Assembly (NCBI GenBank): GCA_046050145.1
Contig: JBJOQC010000013.1
Coordinates: forward strand, 1 to 6,615
Source: CAYZPE01 sp046050145
Lineage (GTDB): Bacteria > Patescibacteriota > Minisyncoccia > Phycocordibacterales > CAYZPE01
Reading direction: 5' to 3'
DNA length: 6,615 nucleotides
Positions 1 through 6,265 of this stretch are shown piece after piece. Position 1 is the stretch's first letter, and each line of letters opens with the position of its first letter. The notes under the pieces are model-generated. The model searched no databases and was not told the origin of the DNA. It saw only the letters and a list, made by a program, of their open reading frames with translations. Both the position numbers and the translations under genes were made by a program.

Positions 1-743
1 ATTTCACCCACAATCACACATGTAATCTTTTGTGGAAGCAAACGAAGACCTTTTATGACATCGTCCAATTCGTAATAATCATCATTAGGATTAAGACCAA
101 CCACTCCGGTGTAACCAAGAATAAATCTATCGTTTGGAATTTCTAACTCTTTTCTAAACTCTGTCTTACTTTTTTTGTGATCAAACCAGACATCCTCAGC
201 AGCACTACAAAGTGATAATAGAGTATTATTATTTATCTTTTGGTAAAAATTTCTTAAACCACCACTAATCGCAATAACACCATGTGATACCCGAGCAGAT
301 ATTACATTTCTCATTTGTCTATACCAACGTTCAAGAACAGAGTGTACCTCGAAAAAAATCTTCTTTCGCAAAATAAATCTTGCAAACAAAACTGTAAAAA
401 AAACTGAATCATCCCTAAAATAGACAACATCAAATTCTTTTCTGCGCTTTAAAAGAAAAAGTACTAAACAAAAATTCGCATATATAAGCATTAAAAATTC
501 ATACCAACCTCTACCACTCCATCTTGAAATAGTATTTGTTACTCCGAGAGTAACAACATCAAAGGGACGGGTCACCCCTACTTTTTTAAAAAAATCACTA
601 GTTCCTCGGTCCTGGTCAGTTGTAACGAGTTTAACAAAAAAATCTGGCACAGCATTTAGAGCTTCACATGTTTTAGTGAGGTTATATACATTTGTCCTAC
701 CAGACAAAAGATTTATACGTGATATACAAAAAATTCGTATCAT
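1..743 (-). CDS. Glycosyltransferase family 4, N-terminal part (runs off left edge)
   Basis: An open frame of 247 complete codons starts at the ATG at 743-741 and leaves the window without a stop. I translated it by hand. The protein starts MIRIFCISRI, a first Rossmann strand. A hydrophobic, basic-ended helix follows at about residues 80-101 and probably helps membrane docking. Then come VVYFRDD (106-112), FEVHS (131-135) and GVIAISGGLRNFY (155-167), the usual order in a GT4 N-domain. SAAEDVWF (180-187) occupies the place of the donor-domain entry, and FILGYTGVVG (207-216) begins the second Rossmann domain with its glycine-rich strand. The EX7E motif would lie beyond the edge. The role is probably sugar transfer from a nucleotide-sugar to a lipid-linked glycan at the cytoplasmic membrane; donor and acceptor cannot be read. 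It follows the kinase stop by one nucleotide and has a good ribosome site, so it is the next gene of the same operon. Fold call firm, specificity unknown. Confidence 0.88.
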   Translation of the reverse strand, partial: MIRIFCISRINLLSGRTNVYNLTKTCEALNAVPDFFVKLVTTDQDRGTSDFFKKVGVTRPFDVVTLGVTNTISRWSGRGWYEFLMLIYANFCLVLFLLKRRKEFDVVYFRDDSVFFTVLFARFILRKKIFFEVHSVLERWYRQMRNVISARVSHGVIAISGGLRNFYQKINNNTLLSLCSAAEDVWFDHKKSKTEFRKELEIPNDRFILGYTGVVGLNPNDDYYELDDVIKGLRLLPQKITCVIVGE

Positions 744-744
744 T

Positions 745-1644
745 CTATCTTCCTATCATATCCTTGAAACCACTTATAATATACTCACCACTCTCTTGGT
801 TTGCTACATATCTTTTTCGTTTATATTCTTGAAGATAAGAGATGAATAAGATTATTTCGTAATCCTTAACATGGGCATTAATTTCTTTAAAATAAGACCT
901 TATGTACCTTTCACACATAATTCTAGAATCCTTATTATTTTTTTTCAGCTTAAAAATAAAATTAAACAGATCAGAACCAGGCAAAGCCTTATCACTTACA
1001 TAATCATAATCAACAAGAGATATGCTACTTTTTGATATTAAAACATTGTCAGGCGTCATATCTCCATGCTGTAAAATTCGTGGTAATTTTATACCAGAAT
1101 CAATTGCAAAATTTTCTAAATATTTTTTTATAACAGAAAACGATTTATCAGGAAGACTCAAGGAGGCCAGTGTCTCTGAAGCAAACCTTACAACATCATC
1201 CTTTGTCCAATAACTCTCACTGTTTTGTGAAAGATACGCCTGCCACAGGCTGTACTCCCTTAGAACAAAATCTACATGTGTCATTCGACCAGAAAGTTTT
1301 ACCCCATCACAAACCGACTCTATAGAAAAAATAAACTCTCCGTCATCATATAGATACAGTGGTGATGCAAATATATTTGCATGTTTATATCCTTCAACAC
1401 TTTTTTTAAGGCGTTTTAAGTTTTCAAAATTAAACCGAATAGTCTCACCAGTTTTGTATGAACGTGTTGTTTTAACACAAAGAATTGGTTGTGTCGCACC
1501 ATTTTCAAAAATAAAAATAAGTACCTTATCACCCAACTCTCTGCCCGAGGAAGGTGTACTCATTTTCATAAACGACAGTTTTCCACCTCGTAAACCAAAT
1601 AGCTTTGAATCGTTCCGTACAATCTCAATAATTTTATGTATCAT
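745..1644 (-). CDS. APH/choline-kinase-fold phosphotransferase
   Basis: This is a 299-residue kinase of the aminoglycoside-phosphotransferase / choline-kinase fold. Visible hallmarks are the likely ATP-binding Lys58 in LCVKTT, a likely helix-C Glu74 in NFENL, a hinge near FIFSIESVCDG (104-114), the Brenner catalytic motif LQHGDMTPDN (191-200; His193, Asp195, Asn200), and VDYDY (211-215), whose Asp212 and Asp214 fit the metal-binding motif. All catalytic positions are kept, so it is probably active. The family phosphorylates hydroxyls of small molecules or sugars. The setting among glycosyltransferases and methyltransferases argues for phosphorylation of a sugar, a glycan end or a choline/ethanolamine-like substituent, not antibiotic resistance; this is inference. 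The ATG overlaps the upstream methyltransferase stop as ATGA and has no good Shine-Dalgarno, so translation is probably coupled, or reached by frameshifting (see the A7 feature). The length is typical for the fold. Confidence 0.88.
   Translation of the reverse strand: MIHKIIEIVRNDSKLFGLRGGKLSFMKMSTPSSGRELGDKVLIFIFENGATQPILCVKTTRSYKTGETIRFNFENLKRLKKSVEGYKHANIFASPLYLYDDGEFIFSIESVCDGVKLSGRMTHVDFVLREYSLWQAYLSQNSESYWTKDDVVRFASETLASLSLPDKSFSVIKKYLENFAIDSGIKLPRILQHGDMTPDNVLISKSSISLVDYDYVSDKALPGSDLFNFIFKLKKNNKDSRIMCERYIRSYFKEINAHVKDYEIILFISYLQEYKRKRYVANQESGEYIISGFKDMIGR
748..754 (-). promoter_or_regulatory. Shine-Dalgarno site for the left-edge glycosyltransferase
   Basis: The minus strand reads AGGAAGA here, with AGGA ending 7 nt before the ATG at 743. 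It lies inside the last codons of the kinase gene. It is the clearest ribosome binding site in the window; most other junctions have none. It fixes the start at 743. Confidence 0.7.
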
Positions 1645-1650
1645 TTTTTT
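1641..1650 (-). promoter_or_regulatory. A_AAA_AAA heptamer and ATGA overlap: coupling or possible -1 frameshift site
   Basis: The methyltransferase ends GTA AAA AAA TGA. Its seven A bases (1650-1644) are phased as the slippery heptamer A_AAA_AAA, directly before the stop. The kinase ATG (1644-1642) shares ATGA with that stop and lies in the -1 frame. A -1 slip would therefore read through ...VVKK into MIHK... and fuse both proteins. A weak GGAA lies about 8 nt upstream of the heptamer; no convincing downstream stem-loop was found by eye. Simple termination-reinitiation at ATGA is the conservative reading. The overlap itself is certain; frameshifting is a hypothesis. Confidence 0.45.
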
Positions 1651-2591
1651 ACAACAATTCCAAAACTAAAGAAGAAATATCTATAAAGCCAAAGGACCCC
1701 TGGTAAGCGTGAGAAAAATTTTACAAATCTTTTTACAATACTTGTAGACGACATAAGCGAATCAACAGCGTAAGCAAGCGAATTAATATTATTATAAGGA
1801 ATCATAATTCGCGGAAGATTATATCCTGGATATGGCAAGAAAAAAGTAATGTCATCAAAACCAGCCTCGTGAAGAAGTTTTTCATACCCTCTTTTTGTAT
1901 ATGTGTACGTATCGTAACGTCTTCCTTTTCGTAATTTCATATACATATTTGCAAGCCACCGAGGCATATAACTTGTAAATCTCAAGCCACTATGATCAAT
2001 CGCCCGCAGATAAGACAAAGCTAAACGATTTTCAATACCCACATACAAAAACCCACCCTTTTTAAGAAGTTTTTTTGCAATTCTTAAACTTTCAAGCTGA
2101 GCATCACGAGGATCCTTAAAACGCTCAGTCGCACCAACCCACTCCAAAAGACCATTCATAACAATCAGGTCAAAACTTTCACTTTGAAATGGTTGATCAA
2201 AAATACTACCGACACAGACTTCAATATTTTTTAAATTCTCCTTTTCCGCTCTTTTTTTCAAAAACTTCATCCGAAGAAAAGAATTGTCGATAGCAACAAC
2301 CTCTTTTGTAACACGAGCAAGTGGAATACTAATACGACCCATACCAGCCCCTGCATCTAATACTCTAAAATTTTTATTGATAGGTATAACAAAACGCCAG
2401 TCAGCCCTATTCTCCTCAAAAGTAGCATCGAACTTATTTTGATGATGCACCTTGAATTCATCCCAACCCTTTTCATCCAAAACCTTAAGGGCTTTCTCTA
2501 ACTCTTCCTTAGAAGATTTACCCCAGTATCGATCTTCAGTATAAAAAGGAATCCCCTCTATGGTCTTTATTGGTTTTTTTACATTACTCAT
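1641..2591 (-). CDS. Class I SAM-dependent methyltransferase (glycan locus type)
   Basis: A 316-residue methyltransferase. After a charged N-terminal lead comes ADWRFVIP (63-70), a signature I associate with polysaccharide-locus methyltransferases. Then follow SAM motif I VLDAGAGMGRIS (77-88), the acidic end of strand 2 in VVAIDNS (98-104; Asp102), FDLIVMNGLLEWVG (140-153), and KKGGFLYVGIENRLAL (177-192), whose ENRL is also typical of this group. YTYTKRGYEKLLHEAGF (229-245) ends the core. The tail (about 285-316) is basic and rich in Phe, Tyr and Trp and may hold the enzyme at the membrane. The probable role is methylation of a sugar hydroxyl, carboxyl or phosphate on a surface glycan; the acceptor cannot be read. 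The start ATG lies inside the end of the upstream double methyltransferase (8 nt overlap) without a Shine-Dalgarno. The end overlaps the downstream kinase by 4 nt. The pair with the kinase suggests consecutive steps. Confidence 0.88.
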   Translation of the reverse strand: MSNVKKPIKTIEGIPFYTEDRYWGKSSKEELEKALKVLDEKGWDEFKVHHQNKFDATFEENRADWRFVIPINKNFRVLDAGAGMGRISIPLARVTKEVVAIDNSFLRMKFLKKRAEKENLKNIEVCVGSIFDQPFQSESFDLIVMNGLLEWVGATERFKDPRDAQLESLRIAKKLLKKGGFLYVGIENRLALSYLRAIDHSGLRFTSYMPRWLANMYMKLRKGRRYDTYTYTKRGYEKLLHEAGFDDITFFLPYPGYNLPRIMIPYNNINSLAYAVDSLMSSTSIVKRFVKFFSRLPGVLWLYRYFFFSFGIVVKK

Positions 2592-4152
2592 GGTGAACAG
2601 GTTTTTCTAGAACAATAATTACTGTTTTAAGTAGAGCTCCATAATGCACTCCACAATATGCACATATTTTTTTAATAAAACGTCTGACTGCCGACTGACT
2701 CTGTGTATCATACACGATTTTAAGACCTGCTTTACGTGCCATCTTTTTTAGTGAAAAGTAGCTAATAAAATGTAAATTCCAATCCTCAAGCGGACTTGAA
2801 CCAGAAAGTTTCAAAATATACTGTGTGACCCTTCGAGGCAACCAACTAATAAACCACAATCCTGTATGACTCTCTTTTGGAGCATACTTGTTTGGAAATG
2901 AAAGATAAAATTTTCCACCAGGAACAAGGGTTCGTGATATTTCTTTTAACACATCTTGTGGATACGACATGTGCTCCAACACACTTGTTGAATAAGCATA
3001 ATCAAAGGTGTTATTTAAAAATGGAAATAACTTTCCATTATATATTTTCAAAATAGCTTGAGTATTATCTGACTTAAACCCCTCTTCAGCAAGATTCAAG
3101 AGTGAATCCTCTGTTTCAAGTCCATAACAAACAGATCCTGCTCTAGCAAAAGCTCTAAGCATGACACCATTTCCAAAACCAACATCAAGCACCTTTTTTC
3201 TCACGGGATCACCGACAGCTTTTGTAAAATCAACAAGAAAATGTTTTGCATTTTTCTCCTTACGCATCCAATCCTCTATAAATTTTTCTTTTTCATACTC
3301 ACTTCCTCGATGTAAAAAAGAATTGGTATAAGTACGCGCAATCATTTCAAATTGAGACATTCGCTTTAGCACAAAAACATGCTCTGACGACATACCAATA
3401 TATTCTAATAATGTACCAAGATAGGACCACCCGAACCCGTAGCCAGAAAACACGGGACCCTTAGCATACGCAACAACCCTATATCCAGCCTTCTTAAACA
3501 AAGCCTCCCAACTTTTTTTACCAAAAGCAATATACTCTTTTGTATGGCTTGGAAAATTACCATGAGGCGAAGGAAACAAAAGCCTTCTAAATCTGCCTGA
3601 AGTTTTTTTTGACGTAGATTCAGTATTAATATTATTCTCAAGATTGATTCCACCACCCCTAAAAAAAGGTTGTCCCTTTAGTTTTCCCACGATCCTATCA
3701 AGAGCAAGCAAAAACATATGAGGATAATAAAGTAGCAGATAAAATACCTTAATATGTCGACTCGGAACAATATGCACAGCATACCCATCATGACGAAGCA
3801 TCTTGTGAGTACTTACCAAGAAAATGTAAGGATCCCGGACATGCTCAAGAACATTCGATGAAAAAATAAAATCAAATGTTTGATCTGGAAAAACTCCCTC
3901 AACATTGTCCGCATCGACAGTCTTATATGAAACAGAAGGCACCTTAAGTGATTCCTTTATTCTTTTAAAGTTTAGGTCAGATGAGATAAACTTTTTTATT
4001 CGTGGAGCAAGAAGAGCTGTCTGAAAACCGTCCCCAGCACCAATTTCAAGACCTGCGTCAAAATTATTTTGCGGCAGCAAAGAAAATAGTATGTCAATCT
4101 CCCTCTTTCTTATCTCATGCAGATATTGCGTCCAATCTGTCTTACCTATCAT
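2584..4152 (-). CDS. Tandem two-domain class I SAM methyltransferase
   Basis: A 522-residue protein with two methyltransferase domains, about twice the usual length for the family. Domain 1 (about 1-265) has motif I LEIGAGDGFQT (35-45), Asp59 at the end of strand 2, SSNVLEHVRDP (98-108) and HIVPSRH (127-133). A hydrophobic segment (about 134-153) follows, then a Ser/Thr/Asn-rich stretch (168-186), then an AGYRVVAY strand (222-229). Domain 2 (about 290-522) has VLDVGFGNG (321-329), Glu346 in the strand 2 position, STSVLEHMSYP (388-398), PGGKFYLSFPN (411-421) and HTGLWFISWLP (429-439). Both SAM sites look intact, so two methylations or two acceptors are possible. The start is uncertain: I chose ATG at 4152-4150, 5 nt after the upstream stop. 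A TTG at 4161-4159 in the same frame, overlapping that stop as TTGA, would add three residues. Neither has a Shine-Dalgarno. No frameshift or stop separates the domains, so this is a true fusion. Confidence 0.87.
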   Translation of the reverse strand: MIGKTDWTQYLHEIRKREIDILFSLLPQNNFDAGLEIGAGDGFQTALLAPRIKKFISSDLNFKRIKESLKVPSVSYKTVDADNVEGVFPDQTFDFIFSSNVLEHVRDPYIFLVSTHKMLRHDGYAVHIVPSRHIKVFYLLLYYPHMFLLALDRIVGKLKGQPFFRGGGINLENNINTESTSKKTSGRFRRLLFPSPHGNFPSHTKEYIAFGKKSWEALFKKAGYRVVAYAKGPVFSGYGFGWSYLGTLLEYIGMSSEHVFVLKRMSQFEMIARTYTNSFLHRGSEYEKEKFIEDWMRKEKNAKHFLVDFTKAVGDPVRKKVLDVGFGNGVMLRAFARAGSVCYGLETEDSLLNLAEEGFKSDNTQAILKIYNGKLFPFLNNTFDYAYSTSVLEHMSYPQDVLKEISRTLVPGGKFYLSFPNKYAPKESHTGLWFISWLPRRVTQYILKLSGSSPLEDWNLHFISYFSLKKMARKAGLKIVYDTQSQSAVRRFIKKICAYCGVHYGALLKTVIIVLEKPVHHE

Positions 4153-4157
4153 AATAT

Positions 4158-5249
4158 TCAAATATTTATGTAGCGTAGTATAGCACGCACGTGACTAGAA
4201 ATTGAAAAATTATTAGCTGTTTTCTTAGCCTCAGCTGACAATCTAGCCCTAAGAACCGAGTCTTCTTTTATACGCACCATCGCATCCTTAAGTTTTTGTA
4301 CATTTTCTCGAGGAACAATTAATCCATTTTTCTCATGGATAATAATTTCTTTAGCAGCCTCGAAATCACTCACGATAATAGAAATTCCCGCAGCAAGTGC
4401 CTCAATCAAAACAAGGGGAGATCCTTCATATCGTGACGGTAGAATAAAACAATCCGCAGAAGATAAGAGTTGAGGAATATCATGTCGAACACCAGCAAAT
4501 ACAACACGCCCACTCAAGCCCTTTTTTTCAACCTCCCTCTCAAGATCTTCACGATCATTTCCTTGACCAACAATAAGTAAAAATCCTGATCCAACCTCTT
4601 TAAATGCAGCTAGAATAATATCAACTGCCTTTTGATGAATTAATCGACCAATAAATATATACAGAAAAGCATCTGTAGGTATGGCAAACTCTTTTCTTAC
4701 TTTTATATTAGGAGTGATAGATCTCTGGAAGGGCTCTATGTCGATACTGTTGTGAATCACCTCTATCTTACTTTCCTTAATAAAATGTCTTATTAATGAT
4801 TTTTTTACAGCCTCAGAAACTGCAATAATTTTATTAGAAAAAATCTGCAAAAACCAATCAACAAAAAACATCTTTTTTGTTTTTATAGAATCATACACAT
4901 TTTGCTCGAACGAAATTACCCTTGAAACACCAGCGAAGTAAGCGGCTAATCTTCCAATTGTATTTGCAAACCATAAATGTGTTACTACCAAATCTGGTTT
5001 GTAATCTTTAATTTCTTTATGCAACTTACGCCAACTTTTAAAATCAAAAAAACTTGCAAAGGGAATTAAAATTTTTTTATGTTTCTCAAGAAGTAAACCT
5101 CCTTCAAGCGAAAATTCTTTTTCATTTTTAAGAGTAATGAGTTTTACATCAAGACCCATTTTAAGCATTTCATTTACGTCATGAACCACTACCCTCTCGG
5201 CACCACCAACACCTAAATTATTTATAATGATAAGAATTTTTTTAATCAT
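4158..5249 (-). CDS. Glycosyltransferase family 4 (GGAE / EX7E type)
   Basis: A complete 363-residue retaining GT-B enzyme. The N-domain starts with strand 1 and the acceptor-loop motif NNLGVGGAERVV (10-21). VVTHLWFAN (88-96), SFEQN (113-117) and IIAVSEAVKKSL (141-152) follow in the usual places. HNSIDIEPF (166-174) marks the crossing to the C-domain. There IFIGRLIHQK (198-207) carries the Arg202/Lys207 pair that contacts the donor diphosphate, LLIVGQGNDRE (224-234) follows, and EGSPLVLIEALAAG (275-288) is a complete EX7E motif with Glu275 and Glu283. All key residues are present. It most likely adds one sugar from a nucleotide-sugar to a lipid-linked oligosaccharide in the cytoplasm; the GGAE type includes many polysaccharide and N-glycan enzymes. 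Donor and linkage cannot be read. It begins 3 nt after the upstream gene, with only an A/T-rich leader and no Shine-Dalgarno. Confidence 0.93.
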   Translation of the reverse strand: MIKKILIIINNLGVGGAERVVVHDVNEMLKMGLDVKLITLKNEKEFSLEGGLLLEKHKKILIPFASFFDFKSWRKLHKEIKDYKPDLVVTHLWFANTIGRLAAYFAGVSRVISFEQNVYDSIKTKKMFFVDWFLQIFSNKIIAVSEAVKKSLIRHFIKESKIEVIHNSIDIEPFQRSITPNIKVRKEFAIPTDAFLYIFIGRLIHQKAVDIILAAFKEVGSGFLLIVGQGNDREDLEREVEKKGLSGRVVFAGVRHDIPQLLSSADCFILPSRYEGSPLVLIEALAAGISIIVSDFEAAKEIIIHEKNGLIVPRENVQKLKDAMVRIKEDSVLRARLSAEAKKTANNFSISSHVRAILRYINI

Positions 5250-5252
5250 TTT

Positions 5253-6254
5253 TTATAATTTAAAAAATCTCTTACTCAACTGAATCAAACTATGATTTTG
5301 TATAACAAAATCTCTATAACTAGCCATGTCCCTTAGTGCTACTTGTATTTTTATAGCAATATCCGTTTTGTTATTTTTTATAATTAACTTATCTTGAATA
5401 ACATCCTTAAGCACAGGATTTAAAGCAACTACACTACTACCACACGCCATAGCTTCAAAAATTGTCTTGTCCATACTGCCAGAAGGAGTCAAATTAACAT
5501 ACACTTGATGCTCTTGATATAGCTCTAATGCCTGACCTTCTAATACAGGACCAGTAAACACAACACTCTCTTCTAATCCATAAGCACGAATAGTATCTCT
5601 TACTTTTTTCTCATATAAAATGTCCTTAGGAAGTGCTCCGCCTGCAATCGTAGCCAAAAATGGAACCTTTTGTTTTTTAAGCTCGTAAAGCGCCTCGACA
5701 AACATCTCAACATTTTTAACTGGAGCTATTCTACCCAAAAAAAGAATCGAGTTTAGTTTTTTTTGAATTAACGGGTTTGGTTTAAAAAATTCAGTATCCA
5801 CACCAACAGGCATAATATGTGTCTTCTTAAAACGAGCTGTAAATGAATGTGGTGATGTGCAAAATACAATATGAGAAAAAAATACAGCGAGACGTGTCAG
5901 AGAGCTTCCTTGCGCATGATTTCTCCATAAAAAAATTCTTTTACCAAACAGTCTCCATAGTAAACCACCAAGAAGCACATATTCCTGATTCATATGCACA
6001 AATACAGCGTCATAATTTTTTCGTTCTTTCCAGATATAATAATAAAAATTAATGATGTATCTTAAACGAGAAACTCCCCTTTCTTTACCTAGTGATAACA
6101 CTTTGACGTGTTCAGGAAGTTCATACACACCCTTTTGAAGAGCTACGACAGTAAGAGGATTTGAATGTTTTGCAAATTCAATAATCCAGCGATGAAAAAA
6201 ACCAAGAACATCATCCCGTTTATCAACCTTTTGAGTAAGAATTAAAAGACGCAT
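5253..6254 (-). CDS. GT4-like glycosyltransferase lacking the first Glu of EX7E
   Basis: A 333-residue GT-B enzyme. The N-terminus MRLLILTQKVDKRDDVLGFF is the signature of a group I remember from Patescibacteria glycan loci (from memory). VFVHMNQEYVLL (84-95), FLWRNHAQG (108-116) and HIVFCTSPHSFTARF (128-142) complete the N-domain. PVGVDTEFF (149-157) is the domain crossing. ILFLGRIAPVKNVE (170-183) holds the diphosphate-binding Arg175/Lys180. In PSGSMDKTIFEAMACG (257-272) Glu267 is the second Glu of EX7E, while the first position is Gly259; GSxDK variants are a known GT4 subgroup, so it is probably active. Sugar and acceptor are unknown. The start is the ATG at 6254-6252 because it begins strand 1 and has AAGGA upstream. 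A TTG at 6269-6267, overlapping the previous stop as TTGA, would add five residues (MIQGY). The C-terminus after residue 320 is short but shows no sign of a break. Confidence 0.9.
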   Translation of the reverse strand: MRLLILTQKVDKRDDVLGFFHRWIIEFAKHSNPLTVVALQKGVYELPEHVKVLSLGKERGVSRLRYIINFYYYIWKERKNYDAVFVHMNQEYVLLGGLLWRLFGKRIFLWRNHAQGSSLTRLAVFFSHIVFCTSPHSFTARFKKTHIMPVGVDTEFFKPNPLIQKKLNSILFLGRIAPVKNVEMFVEALYELKKQKVPFLATIAGGALPKDILYEKKVRDTIRAYGLEESVVFTGPVLEGQALELYQEHQVYVNLTPSGSMDKTIFEAMACGSSVVALNPVLKDVIQDKLIIKNNKTDIAIKIQVALRDMASYRDFVIQNHSLIQLSKRFFKL

Positions 6255-6257
6255 ATA

Positions 6258-6262
6258 TCCTT
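6258..6262 (-). promoter_or_regulatory. AAGGA ribosome site, close-spaced, deciding the start at 6254
   Basis: The minus strand reads AAGGA, then TAT, then ATG. The spacing of 3 nt is short, yet this is the only Shine-Dalgarno-like sequence at this junction. It favours the ATG over the TTG at 6269 as start. Confidence 0.45.
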
Positions 6263-6265
6263 GGA

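Noticed and set aside
579..594. T-tract/A-tract palindrome that resembles a terminator stem.
   Set aside because: It is A/T only, encodes Phe-Phe-Lys-Lys within a conserved coding frame, and has no G/C stem.
1022..1213. Open frame of 63 codons on the plus strand.
   Set aside because: It lies wholly antisense to the conserved kinase core and has no recognisable features; a shadow frame.
745..1644. Antibiotic resistance (aminoglycoside phosphotransferase) reading of the kinase.
   Set aside because: The fold matches but the gene is embedded in a glycan operon without mobile-element signs; the fold also covers choline, homoserine and sugar kinases.
1454..1669. Open frame of 71 codons on the plus strand.
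   Set aside because: Antisense to the kinase N-lobe and the methyltransferase end; no ribosome site and no family resemblance.
3603..3610. A8 tract in the double methyltransferase (Lys-Lys), a possible frameshift or sequencing-error spot.
   Set aside because: The frame stays open on both sides and both domains are intact in one frame, so no error or programmed shift needs to be assumed.
3405..3656. Open frame of 83 codons on the minus strand in another frame.
   Set aside because: Entirely inside methyltransferase domain 1, whose own frame carries the conserved sequence.
4519..4531. A second slippery-type site, GAA AAA AAG (A_AAA_AAG), inside the glycosyltransferase at 4158-5249.
   Set aside because: The -1 frame ends at a TGA after about 13 codons and joins no gene; slippage would only truncate an otherwise canonical enzyme. 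It is most simply a Lys-Lys pair in AT-rich DNA.
5843..6052. Open frame of 69 codons on the plus strand.
   Set aside because: Antisense to the N-domain of a clear glycosyltransferase; no supporting signal.
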